Assembly: GCA_030607875.1 (NCBI GenBank)
Contig: JAUWJD010000035.1
Span: 1 to 39,052 of the forward strand
Direction: 5' to 3'
DNA from: Chloroflexota bacterium
GTDB lineage: Bacteria > Chloroflexota > Anaerolineae > UBA2200
Length of the DNA: 39,052 bases
Shown: piece after piece, positions 29,862-36,841 of the stretch
How the letters are laid out: every line of letters starts with the position of its first letter
How positions within the stretch are numbered: position 1 is the stretch's first letter
Position numbers and translations under genes: made by a program
Notes under the pieces: generated by a model
The model's input: the letters and a program-made list of their open reading frames with translations, nothing else
What the model was told of the DNA's origin: nothing
Databases searched by the model: none

Positions 29862-29908
29862 CCACCCACTACCCACTACCCGCTACCCACTACCCGCTAC
29901 CCACTACA
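29862..29908. repeat. heptamer tandem repeat (CCCACTA/CCCGCTA)
   Basis: About six consecutive 7-bp units CCCACTA or CCCGCTA end exactly at the stop codon of the capsid fusion gene. The same heptamers occur at 32240-32280, where they encode the C-terminus of the portal (VAGSGSRVAGSG), and at 33661-33686 after a third gene. Such heptamer repeats are known from filamentous cyanobacteria and other repeat-rich genomes. Confidence 0.75.
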
Positions 29909-32228
29909 CGTTCGCCTTGTACAGCGGCCGGTAGTCGCCCACGCCCACTGCCACGATAAAGCGCGCCTTGACACGCATCTCGTCATTGGTGAACATGCTG
30001 CCTACGGTCTGTTCGCCGGCGATGAACACCTCTGGCGCTCGACCATAGCGGTACCCGATCACGATGCCCGGCCAGACCAGGGGATTCGCTATCGCTGCCC
30101 AGTTGTTGGTATCCGTCCACTCGGGCACCACGATCACCCGGCTGCTGGCACGACGCACGTTAGCGTCATTGTCAGCCGTCCCCGGCTCGCCCTGGCTCAG
30201 CATGATCGTCAAGGCGGTCTTCTCCAGCTCGATCGGCACCATCAGGTACGCTGGCCGCACGCCCATCCGCGCACTCGACGTTGCTTCGGCCTGTTTGTAC
30301 ATCGCCTGGATGCACGCATCCCAGGTCGAGGCACTCAGTGCACTGGATCCCAGGTTGCCGTAGTTCGAACAAAACAGCCGGTCTGTCGACTGGCTCGCAG
30401 GCCAGTAGGGACCCACACCGCTGTTGTCGGTGAACAGTGCGCTCACCAACGCTGCCAGCGTCCGGTAGCCAGCCATCGCCAGCTTCCTGGGGATGGCCCT
30501 GAACTTGCGCGTCTCATCCTTGTCCATCATCTCCAGGGTCACGCCCACGTAGGCGCCCTTCTTGACAAACGCGACCACTTCCTCAGCGTCCGACCAACTG
30601 AGTTCAGTGTAGGCCGCGCCCTCTGCCACCGTGGGCAAGTTCTCAAAGCCGCCCAGGGTGATCAGCGTCATGTCCTTCATCGAGGCGAAATCCTCGTGGC
30701 TGGCGATCGGCTCCCACCACCGGATCACCTGGTTCCAGTAGTCCAGGATCACCTTGTTGAAGGCGTTCTTGACCAGACTGGTCATGGTGCTGGTGGTCAC
30801 ATTGGCCAGTGACACCCGCTCCTTGTCGTACACGCCGGCAAACTGGTAGTCACCGGTCACCATCAGATACAGTTCCCGGATCCCCGACACCGGCCGCACG
30901 CCCTGCAGCAGTTCGCTCTTGGGCTGCAGGCCGCACAGCTTGTCCATCACTGCCTGCAGTCTGTCGGCTTCATTCAGGCCCACGCCGAAGGTGCCGCTGC
31001 CGTGAGGTCGCGCTCCGGCGGGGTGACCCACGTTGCGCACCTGCGCCTGGCTCTCTGCCAAGCTCGCTGCCCAGGCCGACTGCGCCTGGTCGATGTCCCG
31101 ATCGAGCACTGCCACGTCAAACACCTGGCCGCAGTGCTGCCGGCGTATCATGGCCTTTAGTGGCTCGGGCAGTTTCGTCGCCTGCAGCCGCATCTCCAGC
31201 AGCATCTCCGACACCGCCAGCGCTTGTGTACTCATCTCGTGTACCTCACGAGGTGTACTCATCTCGTGTACCTCACGAGGTGTACTCATCTCGTGTACTC
31301 CACGAGGTGTACTCATCTCGTGCACCCCACGAGGTGTACTCATCTCGCGCACTCCGCGAGGCGCTTCCTCTCCCTGTACGGGCAATTCGTGAATCGCCCC
31401 TACCTTCACTTCCTCTTTCACGCTTCTAGCCGCCTGTACGGGCGATTCAAACAAAGTCTCACCATCTGTCAGGTGAGAAATTGCCCCTACCTTCACTTCC
31501 TCTTCCACGTTCCCTCCTTCACTCTCCTTCTGCTCAATCAGCTTAATCTGCTGACTTCTCTGATTCACAGCTCTCACAAACTCCCCGCCCCTGGCAGGGT
31601 CAAACACCACATCCACGGACACTACACGCCCAATCTCCACCACCTCCCTTTCCGCTTGCGTCCCGTCCGCTCTTGGACGGGGCCGCACTTTTACGTCCAG
31701 CACCGCCGACAGGCCCACGTTCGGCACATCACGCCCAGCCTTCTTGTCCGCCAGATACTGGTCCACCATCGCGCAGAACCACTCTGCGTCCTCCCCGGGA
31801 TAAACTTGCAGGATGCCACGGATTGCCTGATCCTGCCAACTGACATCGGTCAGCACGCCCAACACGTTGCGCAGGCTGCGGTTGCCAGTCGCCGACCACA
31901 GCTCCTGCAGCCCCGCGTGATCCACGAACACTGTCACGCCTTCAAACAGCCGCAGCGCACCTTGCAGCACCGCCGCCGAGTACTCCAGGCCGTTCCCCTG
32001 CCCCGGTTTGATCGCCGCTACTTCGTACGCCCTGCGCTTGTGCTCTGCATGTGCTCTGCGTGTGCTCTGCATGTGCTCTGCATGCCCTGTGGGCACCTGT
32101 GGGCACCCGTCGGCACCTGTGGGCGACCACTGAGGGTACGCCGCAGCGATCTCCCCCTGCAGCCTTACTTGCCGAAGGTGCAGAGCCCGCAGGTGCATAG
32201 CCCGAAGGTGCATCGCCTTATCTTCCAT
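29904..32228 (-). CDS. fused prohead protease and major capsid protein
   Basis: The protein has 774 aa from ATG 32228, overlapping the portal gene by 11 nt, with GGGGG upstream. Residues 1-60 include repeats of MHLRA. Residues about 68-220 resemble a U35/HK97-type prohead protease: His about 104 in VFVDHAG, Ser about 174 in NVGLSAVLDV, and SVDVVFDPARGGEFVRA. Residues about 240-340 are a repeat-built linker, including PRGVHEMST x5. Residues about 370-774 look like a HK97-fold capsid protein (ELSWSDAEEVVAFVKKGAYV, RKLAMAGYRTLAALVSAL, VVVPEWTDTNNW). The protease probably cuts the linker during assembly. Natural protease-capsid fusions are known but uncommon. Confidence 0.8.
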   Translation of the reverse strand: MEDKAMHLRAMHLRALHLRQVRLQGEIAAAYPQWSPTGADGCPQVPTGHAEHMQSTRRAHAEHKRRAYEVAAIKPGQGNGLEYSAAVLQGALRLFEGVTVFVDHAGLQELWSATGNRSLRNVLGVLTDVSWQDQAIRGILQVYPGEDAEWFCAMVDQYLADKKAGRDVPNVGLSAVLDVKVRPRPRADGTQAEREVVEIGRVVSVDVVFDPARGGEFVRAVNQRSQQIKLIEQKESEGGNVEEEVKVGAISHLTDGETLFESPVQAARSVKEEVKVGAIHELPVQGEEAPRGVREMSTPRGVHEMSTPRGVHEMSTPREVHEMSTPREVHEMSTQALAVSEMLLEMRLQATKLPEPLKAMIRRQHCGQVFDVAVLDRDIDQAQSAWAASLAESQAQVRNVGHPAGARPHGSGTFGVGLNEADRLQAVMDKLCGLQPKSELLQGVRPVSGIRELYLMVTGDYQFAGVYDKERVSLANVTTSTMTSLVKNAFNKVILDYWNQVIRWWEPIASHEDFASMKDMTLITLGGFENLPTVAEGAAYTELSWSDAEEVVAFVKKGAYVGVTLEMMDKDETRKFRAIPRKLAMAGYRTLAALVSALFTDNSGVGPYWPASQSTDRLFCSNYGNLGSSALSASTWDACIQAMYKQAEATSSARMGVRPAYLMVPIELEKTALTIMLSQGEPGTADNDANVRRASSRVIVVPEWTDTNNWAAIANPLVWPGIVIGYRYGRAPEVFIAGEQTVGSMFTNDEMRVKARFIVAVGVGDYRPLYKANV
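31227..31361. repeat. 27-bp tandem repeat, 5 copies, inside the capsid fusion gene
   Basis: The unit TGTACTCATCTCGTGTACCT plus CACGAGG repeats five times with few changes. Each contains the CTCGTG/CACGAG stem. Translated on the - strand it gives PRGVHEMST or PREVHEMST. The last unit has CTCGCG/CGCGAG: the stem changes on both sides, as expected if the hairpin itself is selected or copied. Confidence 0.85.
31365..31498. repeat. two GTAGGGGC...GCCCGTAC palindromic elements in the capsid linker
   Basis: On the - strand AAGGTAGGGGC-GATTCACGAATT-GCCCGTACAGG reads KVGAIHELPVQG. The second copy has the same ends, but its centre is replaced by a CTCACC/GGTGAG stem-loop, read as SHLTDGETLFES. The two copies are direct repeats (EEVKVGAI...PVQ). 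The inserted stem-loop is related to the one at 13.19 kb. Confidence 0.65.
32036..32129. repeat. TGTGCTCTGCA tandem units with a 36-bp element copy
   Basis: TGTGCTCTGC(A/G) repeats about four times, then runs into GTGCTCTGCATGCCCTGTGG and GCACCTGTGGGC repeats. The 36-bp core also occurs at 33615-33652 and, inverted, at 26565-26600. Here it encodes part of the N-terminal tail of the capsid fusion (AEHMQSTRRAHAEHKRR). Confidence 0.6.
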
Positions 32229-33591
32229 CTCGCCCCCTTAACCCGCTACCCGCTACCCGCGACCCACTACCCGCGACCGCCTCCGGCACATCCACCGGCC
32301 CAAACTTCTCGATGCGCTCCAGCACTGTGCGCACATCGATCAGTTCACCGGCAAACTTTAGCGCCATGGTGATCGCACTCTCCCGGTCGATCCAGCCATA
32401 CCGCGCCATGGTGTCCAGCGCCCTGGTGATCAGCAGCGCGCTTTGTGCTATGGCCTGATTGTCGCTCTTGGTCACATCCGGGAACTTGACCTGCAGTTTC
32501 AGGTCCCCATAGCTCTTGCCGCGCCCTACTGCGTTGGCTCTGCGCACCGCCACCGTGACCAGGTCGGTCAGCAATTGGCCGAACATCAGTTGTCGCCGGT
32601 AGTAGTGCCTGAATGTCGGATCCCCCATCTCTGCTGCCGTGGCCCTGGTCGCACTCTCTCCTTCCGCCAGAAAGTGCAGCGGGATGCCCACGCCGGCCGC
32701 GATGATCAGCCGCAGGGCCTTTCCGTCCTCTTTGGCGTCCCAGGCTTCGATCTTTGGGCTGACGGCGCTCCATTCTTCGTCGTCGCCGTGTACGATGATG
32801 CTGCCCGGCTCAGGCGGCTGCCTGTACCTGAAACGCTTCTTGCGCACGGTATCACCACGCCCAGGCCGGCCGATCACCTTGACGTCCCACATGAACGCCG
32901 TCTTGTACTTGTTCAAGCGAACCCGGTTCTCCAGCCAATCTTTGTACCGCTTCAGCCATGGCAGGATCGGGCCCAGGTCACCATCCCCCCGGATGCAGCC
33001 CACCGGCCGGTTGATGGTATAGTGCAGCATCACTTGCTCTGCGTTCGGCTGCGCACGGTACGAAGGCCACGCCCGCCCCTCGATGCTCCCCGGCACCGTC
33101 TCGCGGTACTCGAGCTCCCGCTCCAGGTCGTCCGGATCCGTCTTGACGCCGTTGATGCGCACTGCCGGGATGGCCCGCACAAAGCTCATGCCGCTCACTT
33201 TGTCGGTGCGCAGCACTACGAACAGCTCACCGCTGCGCGTCAGTTCGTCGCACCAGTCGTAGCACCGCCGCGCCATGTCGTTCAGCTTCCACAATTCACC
33301 CAGGAAGTTGTCCACCCACGGCACGCCCGAGCTCAGCACGATGCCCGCACCGATCACATAGTCCGTAGTCAATGCCACAATGCGCCGAGCCAGCGGGTTC
33401 GTCCGCCAGGCGCTCAGCGCATCGTCCAGGTTCTCTTTGTGTGCTTGCCAGTCCAGGTCCAGGCTGCGAAAGTTGCCGCCCTGAATCTGGCTCCAGTATT
33501 CGTCGTCCACCACCTGCACCGCGTTGTGCACACGCGCAGTGATGATGTCACCAAACAGCCGCTCTGCCACGCGCTCTCTGAGGCTCACCAT
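32218..33591 (-). CDS. phage portal protein
   Basis: The protein has 457 aa from ATG 33591. The N-terminal part NPLARRIVALTTDYVIGAGI and WKLNDMARRCYDWCDELTRS, then GELFVVLRTDKVSGMSFVRA, is the canonical wing/clip portion of dodecameric portals. FLAEGESATRATAAEMGDPT is the conserved late segment before the crown. Portals nucleate capsid assembly and are the DNA gate for the terminase. The last 15 or so residues (VAGSGSRVAGSGLRG) are encoded by the heptamer repeat at 32240-32280, which has extended the reading frame. It overlaps the capsid fusion start. Confidence 0.85.
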   Translation of the reverse strand: MVSLRERVAERLFGDIITARVHNAVQVVDDEYWSQIQGGNFRSLDLDWQAHKENLDDALSAWRTNPLARRIVALTTDYVIGAGIVLSSGVPWVDNFLGELWKLNDMARRCYDWCDELTRSGELFVVLRTDKVSGMSFVRAIPAVRINGVKTDPDDLERELEYRETVPGSIEGRAWPSYRAQPNAEQVMLHYTINRPVGCIRGDGDLGPILPWLKRYKDWLENRVRLNKYKTAFMWDVKVIGRPGRGDTVRKKRFRYRQPPEPGSIIVHGDDEEWSAVSPKIEAWDAKEDGKALRLIIAAGVGIPLHFLAEGESATRATAAEMGDPTFRHYYRRQLMFGQLLTDLVTVAVRRANAVGRGKSYGDLKLQVKFPDVTKSDNQAIAQSALLITRALDTMARYGWIDRESAITMALKFAGELIDVRTVLERIEKFGPVDVPEAVAGSGSRVAGSGLRGRDGR

Positions 33592-33612
33592 GTCAGTCTA
33601 CTCCCTTCACCC

Positions 33613-33686
33613 ATGTGCTCTGCATGCCCCGTGGGCACTTCTGGGCGACCATCACGCGCCACCCACCACCCACTACCCACTACCCT
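33613..33686. repeat. 36-bp element copy followed by CCCACTA heptamers
   Basis: GTGCTCTGCATGCCCCGTGG then GCACTTCTGGGCGACCAT (33615-33652) matches the copies at 32.1 and 26.6 kb. ACCCACCACCCACTACCCAC follows directly as heptamers to the stop of the gene at 33685. This fills the gap upstream of the portal gene, which otherwise holds no gene. Confidence 0.6.
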
Positions 33687-34074
33687 ACTGCAAGCCTGCC
33701 ATCCGCAGCAGCGTCCCGATGCCAGCCGTGACAATCGTCGCCACGATCAGTTTCCGGATCCACTGCAGTTCAGCCTTGATGTCCTCGAGATCTCCACGCA
33801 CCTCGTCCAGCCCATCCTGCACGATCACGCCGTGCAGCCACGCCGGTGTCACGTCCCCGCCATCCACCTTGCGGTTCCCACGCCCCCGCCACTTCCGTAT
33901 CGCTTCCCGCAGAGCAGCCTCACCCGGCGAGCGGTTGGCAGTACTCAGTTTGCAGTTGGCGGTTGCCAATCTGCGGTTGCCACTGGGCAGTGCCCAGACG
34001 CCGGTAACGGGCAACTGGCGACAAAGAACCGCTCCCACTTGGACCTTGGTCATTTCGCATTCGTCATTCGTCAT
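33685..34074 (-). CDS. small phage-cluster protein with C-terminal membrane helix
   Basis: The frame gives 129 aa from ATG 34074, overlapping the upstream stop (TGA 34071-34073). Several ATGs follow in ATGACGA-like short repeats, so the true start is unclear. Residues up to about 50 are low-complexity and repeat-derived (GNRRLATANCKLSTANRS). The conserved-looking part is the C-terminal 75 residues: a basic segment, WLHGVIVQDGLDEVRGDLED then IKAELQWIRKLIVATIVTAG. This is a coiled-coil ending in a membrane helix, as in small hemolysin-XhlA-like phage proteins. Function not known. Confidence 0.5.
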   Translation of the reverse strand: MTNDECEMTKVQVGAVLCRQLPVTGVWALPSGNRRLATANCKLSTANRSPGEAALREAIRKWRGRGNRKVDGGDVTPAWLHGVIVQDGLDEVRGDLEDIKAELQWIRKLIVATIVTAGIGTLLRMAGLQ

Positions 34075-34427
34075 TCAGCCCCCATCTCCTCACCGATCTC
34101 TCGCAATGCCACGGCAAAGGCATTGGCAAGCGAGTCGGAGGACTCACCCATCAACACCCTCTCCGTCCGCAGCGCACGGCAGATGGTCTCGACACCCTGG
34201 CGGATCAGCGGCAGCGCCTTGACCGGATTCTGTGTGCCGATGGCTTCCATCACCCGGCGGATCATCACGCGCATCAAGGCCACCTCCATCTCGGTGCTCA
34301 TGTGGGGGGCCGCCAACTGGCGCTCGATCTCCTGCAGCTCTCCAGCGTCAAAGGCGCTGGCGTAAAAGTCCAAATGCAGTTGTCGGGCCGGTTCAAGCGC
34401 CCCGGCGCGCGGCGACCGTTTGCTCAT
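34071..34427 (-). CDS. phage terminase-region small protein (possible small-terminase-like)
   Basis: The protein has 118 aa from ATG 34427 with GAGGAGGAG upstream. HLDFYASAFDAGELQEIERQ followed by MSTEMEVALMRVMIRRVMEA recalls a family found directly upstream of terminase genes in many prophages ('GNQNA.KHGFYS..F...E...LE', 'EIALLRV.IRR'). It would bind the packaging site if it is a small terminase; this is not proven. A large terminase, which should follow, is absent and the portal comes next after one small gene. It is coupled (ATGA) to the Arg-rich leader ORF. Confidence 0.55.
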   Translation of the reverse strand: MSKRSPRAGALEPARQLHLDFYASAFDAGELQEIERQLAAPHMSTEMEVALMRVMIRRVMEAIGTQNPVKALPLIRQGVETICRALRTERVLMGESSDSLANAFAVALREIGEEMGAE

Positions 34428-34564
34428 CGCTGCTCCTCCTCACACAGTGCACCAGAGAGACAGACCGCACAATTGTGTGCTGCCAAAAAGAAAACGGTGC
34501 TCGCCACCTGTTGTGGTGAGCACCGTTTGCGGGCTCGGTTCCTACTTCTGCGCCGTCTGCGCAA
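34424..34564 (-). CDS. Arg-rich leader ORF, 46 aa
   Basis: TTG 34564 has AAGGAGG 4 nt upstream, and TGA 34424-34426 overlaps the next ATG. It encodes an RRRRRSRNRARKR stretch at the N-terminus and then a Cys-containing segment. The DNA in its middle forms the intrinsic-terminator-like hairpin at 34485-34528. It begins about 28 nt after the predicted SOS-promoter start site. Position, ribosome binding site and embedded terminator suggest a translated leader that could control read-through into the capsid genes. The peptide itself may have no function. Confidence 0.45.
   Translation of the reverse strand: MRRRRRSRNRARKRCSPQQVASTVFFLAAHNCAVCLSGALCEEEQR
34485..34528 (-). terminator. intrinsic-terminator-like hairpin in the leader
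   Basis: On the - strand AAACGGTGCTCACCAC (34528-34513) pairs with GTGGCGAGCACCGTTT (34507-34492) over 16 bp with one G-U pair and a 5-nt loop, followed by a TTTTCTTTTT tract. It is the strongest intrinsic terminator in the window. It lies between the LexA-box promoter and the first capsid-cluster gene, so it would either attenuate that transcript or be overridden by antitermination. Confidence 0.75.
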
Positions 34565-34575
34565 TGGTCCTCCTT

Positions 34576-34648
34576 AGAACGTATGTTCTATTGGCGACAG
34601 TATAGCATAGAATTGCTTTTTTGTCAAATCGGGCAGAACATATGTTCT
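34576..34648 (-). promoter_or_regulatory. capsid-cluster promoter with two LexA-type (SOS) boxes
   Basis: On the - strand TTGACA (34627-34622), 17 nt, then TATACT (34604-34599) with an upstream TGC: eleven of twelve consensus bases plus an extended -10. AGAACATATGTTCT (34635-34648) lies just upstream of the -35, and AGAACGTATGTTCT (34576-34589) just downstream of the start site. Both match the GAACNNNNGTTC LexA/DinR box of Firmicutes, Actinobacteria and Chloroflexota. Repression by LexA and release on DNA damage is the natural reading. Confidence 0.8.
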
Positions 34649-34685
34649 ATCCTTACAGGACAGCTTCGGCCTTGCCATGATCTGA

Positions 34686-35027
34686 CCCTCCTGCACGGCT
34701 GTTGCAAAGTCATCCTACTGTCCTGCGGGTGCCCGCTATCTTGAGAGCAGAGGCGGCTCCCACGCCGCCGGATCGTTCGAGTCAATCGACTTTGCGACAG
34801 CCCTAGGTGCTCCTGCCCGCCAGCTTGTCAGTAAGCACCACCTGGAGTACAATATGCTGTGCTTCCGTGGCGTGACGCACCGCCTCCCATGTGCCGTTTG
34901 GCTGTTGGCCAAAGTGGGAATCCAGGCTGAAGTGGACCTCATGGACGCGCTACTGCGGGAGGTCCAAAGACAGCCCTTTGTAAGTTGGATTTGCGTTGGG
35001 CAAGGAGAGCCTCGTGAACATACTTGA
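34686..35027 (+). pseudogene. possible gene remnant upstream of the ATPase
   Basis: The frame is open from 34686 (after TGA 34683) to TGA 35025, overlapping the ATPase start. It reads ALGAPARQLVSKHHLEYNML then CFRGVTHRLPCAVWLLAKVG and EVDLMDALLREVQRQPF. The composition is protein-like, but there is no start codon until ATG 34854, which would give only 57 aa. It may be the 3' part of a degraded third gene of the ATPase/TOPRIM unit. No family is recognised. Confidence 0.3.
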
Positions 35028-36144
35028 ATACTACTATCGGGATGTCGAGGAACCAGGCTGGGATTTCGAGAAGCTGGAGTTTGGCAGGCTCAACCTATTC
35101 GTAGGCGATACGGCCACGGGGAAAACCCGTCTGCTGAACACGATATTCAACCTCGGTAGATTGGTCGCGGCCCGAGAATTCCATTCTGGCCACTGGGAGA
35201 TAAAATTCGAAGCATCCGGGGTCGTCTATTCATGGCACCTTGAGACCAGGAGAAGCAAAGACCGCCGTAGCGGGCTCGTGGTGGAAGACCAGCTTTCGCG
35301 GCAACAGGATGACTCGGTCGAACCAATTGTGGAGAGAGACGAGGAGACATTTTCCTTTCAGGGAAATCGGCTACCTAAACTCACGCCTAGCGAGGTCAGT
35401 ATCACTCTGCTTAGGGAAGAGGACGCCATCCGCCCGATACATCGCGGCTTCGCAAGTATCCAGAGACGACGGTTCTTCCACGACGCACTCCTTAAGGTCT
35501 CTATCGCACAGCCTCTTCCATCGACACTGATCGAGGCCATTGAGAACCAGAAGGATCTTGAGAAGCTATTCCGTGCCGGCCTTGGCTTGAGCGCCAATCT
35601 CTTCCTCCTAAAGGAGTTCTTCCCCCTCACGTACAAGCAGGTTGTTGAGCAATACAGGAGTATCTTCCCATTCGTGCAAGAGACTCGCATAAGAGAGCTG
35701 TCCCAGGTCAAACCCAACATCGCTACGACAGCGAATGTCCCGTTGTTCCAGATTCGCGAGCGGGGATCGCAGACTTGGATAGCGCTGACGGAGCTCTCCT
35801 CAGGCATGCAGAAGGTTCTACTGATCCTCACCGATCTGGTCATACTGCCGGAGAGCGGCGTCTACATCATAGACGAATATGAGAACTCGCTCGGAATTAA
35901 CGCCATCAACTTCTTCCCCGAGTTCCTCCTTGACTTGGAAAAGGAGGTCCAGTTCTTCATCACAAGTCACCACCCCTACATCATCAATGAGATTCCGCCA
36001 AGCCATTGGTACGTGTTTCATAGAGAGGGTATGCAGGTCTTGATCAGGCACGGTCAAGAGCTGGCAGAGCGATTCGACAGATCCAAGCACGAAGCTTTCA
36101 TCCAGCTCATAAACGACCCTTTCTTCACACACGGCGTCCAATGA
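35014..36144 (+). CDS. AAA/ABC-type ATPase of a two-gene defence-like unit (AriA/OLD-like)
   Basis: The protein has 376 aa from GTG 35014 with AAGGAG 7 nt upstream; the TTG at 34996 is in frame but less likely. Walker A is GDTATGKT (residues 31-38). The long insert (residues about 60-230) carries a helical region. The ABC signature is TELSSGMQKVLLIL, Walker B is VYIIDEYENSL, and the switch His is in ITSHHPYIINE. This is the AAA_15/AAA_21 class that senses invaders in OLD, PARIS, Septu and retron systems. ATGA overlap with the TOPRIM-like gene suggests a sensor-effector complex. System type cannot be fixed without a search. Confidence 0.75.
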   Translation: MNILEYYYRDVEEPGWDFEKLEFGRLNLFVGDTATGKTRLLNTIFNLGRLVAAREFHSGHWEIKFEASGVVYSWHLETRRSKDRRSGLVVEDQLSRQQDDSVEPIVERDEETFSFQGNRLPKLTPSEVSITLLREEDAIRPIHRGFASIQRRRFFHDALLKVSIAQPLPSTLIEAIENQKDLEKLFRAGLGLSANLFLLKEFFPLTYKQVVEQYRSIFPFVQETRIRELSQVKPNIATTANVPLFQIRERGSQTWIALTELSSGMQKVLLILTDLVILPESGVYIIDEYENSLGINAINFFPEFLLDLEKEVQFFITSHHPYIINEIPPSHWYVFHREGMQVLIRHGQELAERFDRSKHEAFIQLINDPFFTHGVQ

Positions 36145-36797
36145 ACATATACGTCGTCACTGAAGGCAGAGTCGAGGCGATCGTCTATCGGCACTGGATT
36201 CCTCTCGTGAATTCACACGTGTCACCAATTGACTATCCTGATGATGTTGATCACGACAACTTCTACATTGTGTCCGCGAAGGGATATCCTGACTACTTTA
36301 GGGTAATAGGCAATGCGATTCAGAACGTGAACAAGATGCTGGCGTTTGACCGGCTGGTCATTTCAGTTGACTCGGAAGACATGACGAGGCAAGCGAAGTA
36401 CGCGGAGATCAGTGCCTTTGTTGCGCAGAAACGCTGCGTTGCCGATGTAAGGATTGTTGTGCAGCATTTCTGCTTTGAGACCTGGGCACTCGGCAACCGG
36501 AAGATCATCCGCCGTGAACCTTCGGACGCAAGGCTTCGCGAATACAAGAGCTTCTTCAACGTGAGAGTCAAGGATCCAGAACTACTCCCTTCAAAACCGG
36601 ACGAGGAGCTCAGCCGAGTGAGGTTTGCCCAGAAGTACCTGCGCAGGGCACTGCGTGACAAACACGCCAAACCTGCCTACAGCAAGAGGAATCCTCGGGT
36701 GCTGGTCCATGAGAAGTACTTTGCTGAGGTCAGCAGCAGATTGGAGGACACTGGTCACATTGCGAGTTTCAGTGTTTTCCTAGCTGCCTTCGTCTAG
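36141..36797 (+). CDS. TOPRIM-like effector partner of the ATPase
   Basis: The protein has 218 aa from ATG 36141, overlapping the ATPase stop by 4 nt. IYVVTEGRVEAIVYRHWIPL holds a TOPRIM-like first glutamate (VTEGxxE). DRLVISVDSEDMTRQAKY holds the D-x-D motif (VDSED). These are the metal ligands of TOPRIM nucleases in OLD-family and AriB proteins. VVQHFCFETWALGNR followed by a basic C-terminal helical half resembles proteins annotated DUF4435/DUF4276-like. It probably cleaves nucleic acid when released by the ATPase. The name AriB is not assigned, because the match is by layout. Confidence 0.6.
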   Translation: MNIYVVTEGRVEAIVYRHWIPLVNSHVSPIDYPDDVDHDNFYIVSAKGYPDYFRVIGNAIQNVNKMLAFDRLVISVDSEDMTRQAKYAEISAFVAQKRCVADVRIVVQHFCFETWALGNRKIIRREPSDARLREYKSFFNVRVKDPELLPSKPDEELSRVRFAQKYLRRALRDKHAKPAYSKRNPRVLVHEKYFAEVSSRLEDTGHIASFSVFLAAFV

Positions 36798-36841
36798 GGG
36801 CTCTGTCAGTCCTTCAGCGGCTGGTGAACGTGGGCGCGACC

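Noticed and set aside
29850-32372. Long + strand open frames opposite the capsid fusion gene (to 30812 and from 31224).
   Set aside because: Their sequence is the reverse reading of capsid codons and repeats; the - strand frame has clear protease and capsid motifs.
32443-34365. A 640-residue open frame on the + strand opposite the portal gene.
   Set aside because: It is the antisense shadow of the portal and small phage genes, with His/Pro/Arg-rich composition, no domains and no ribosome binding site.
13669-34648. A complete prophage spanning all - strand genes.
   Set aside because: No integrase, repressor-replication module, large terminase, tail or lysis genes, and each island unit left of 26.3 kb has its own promoter.
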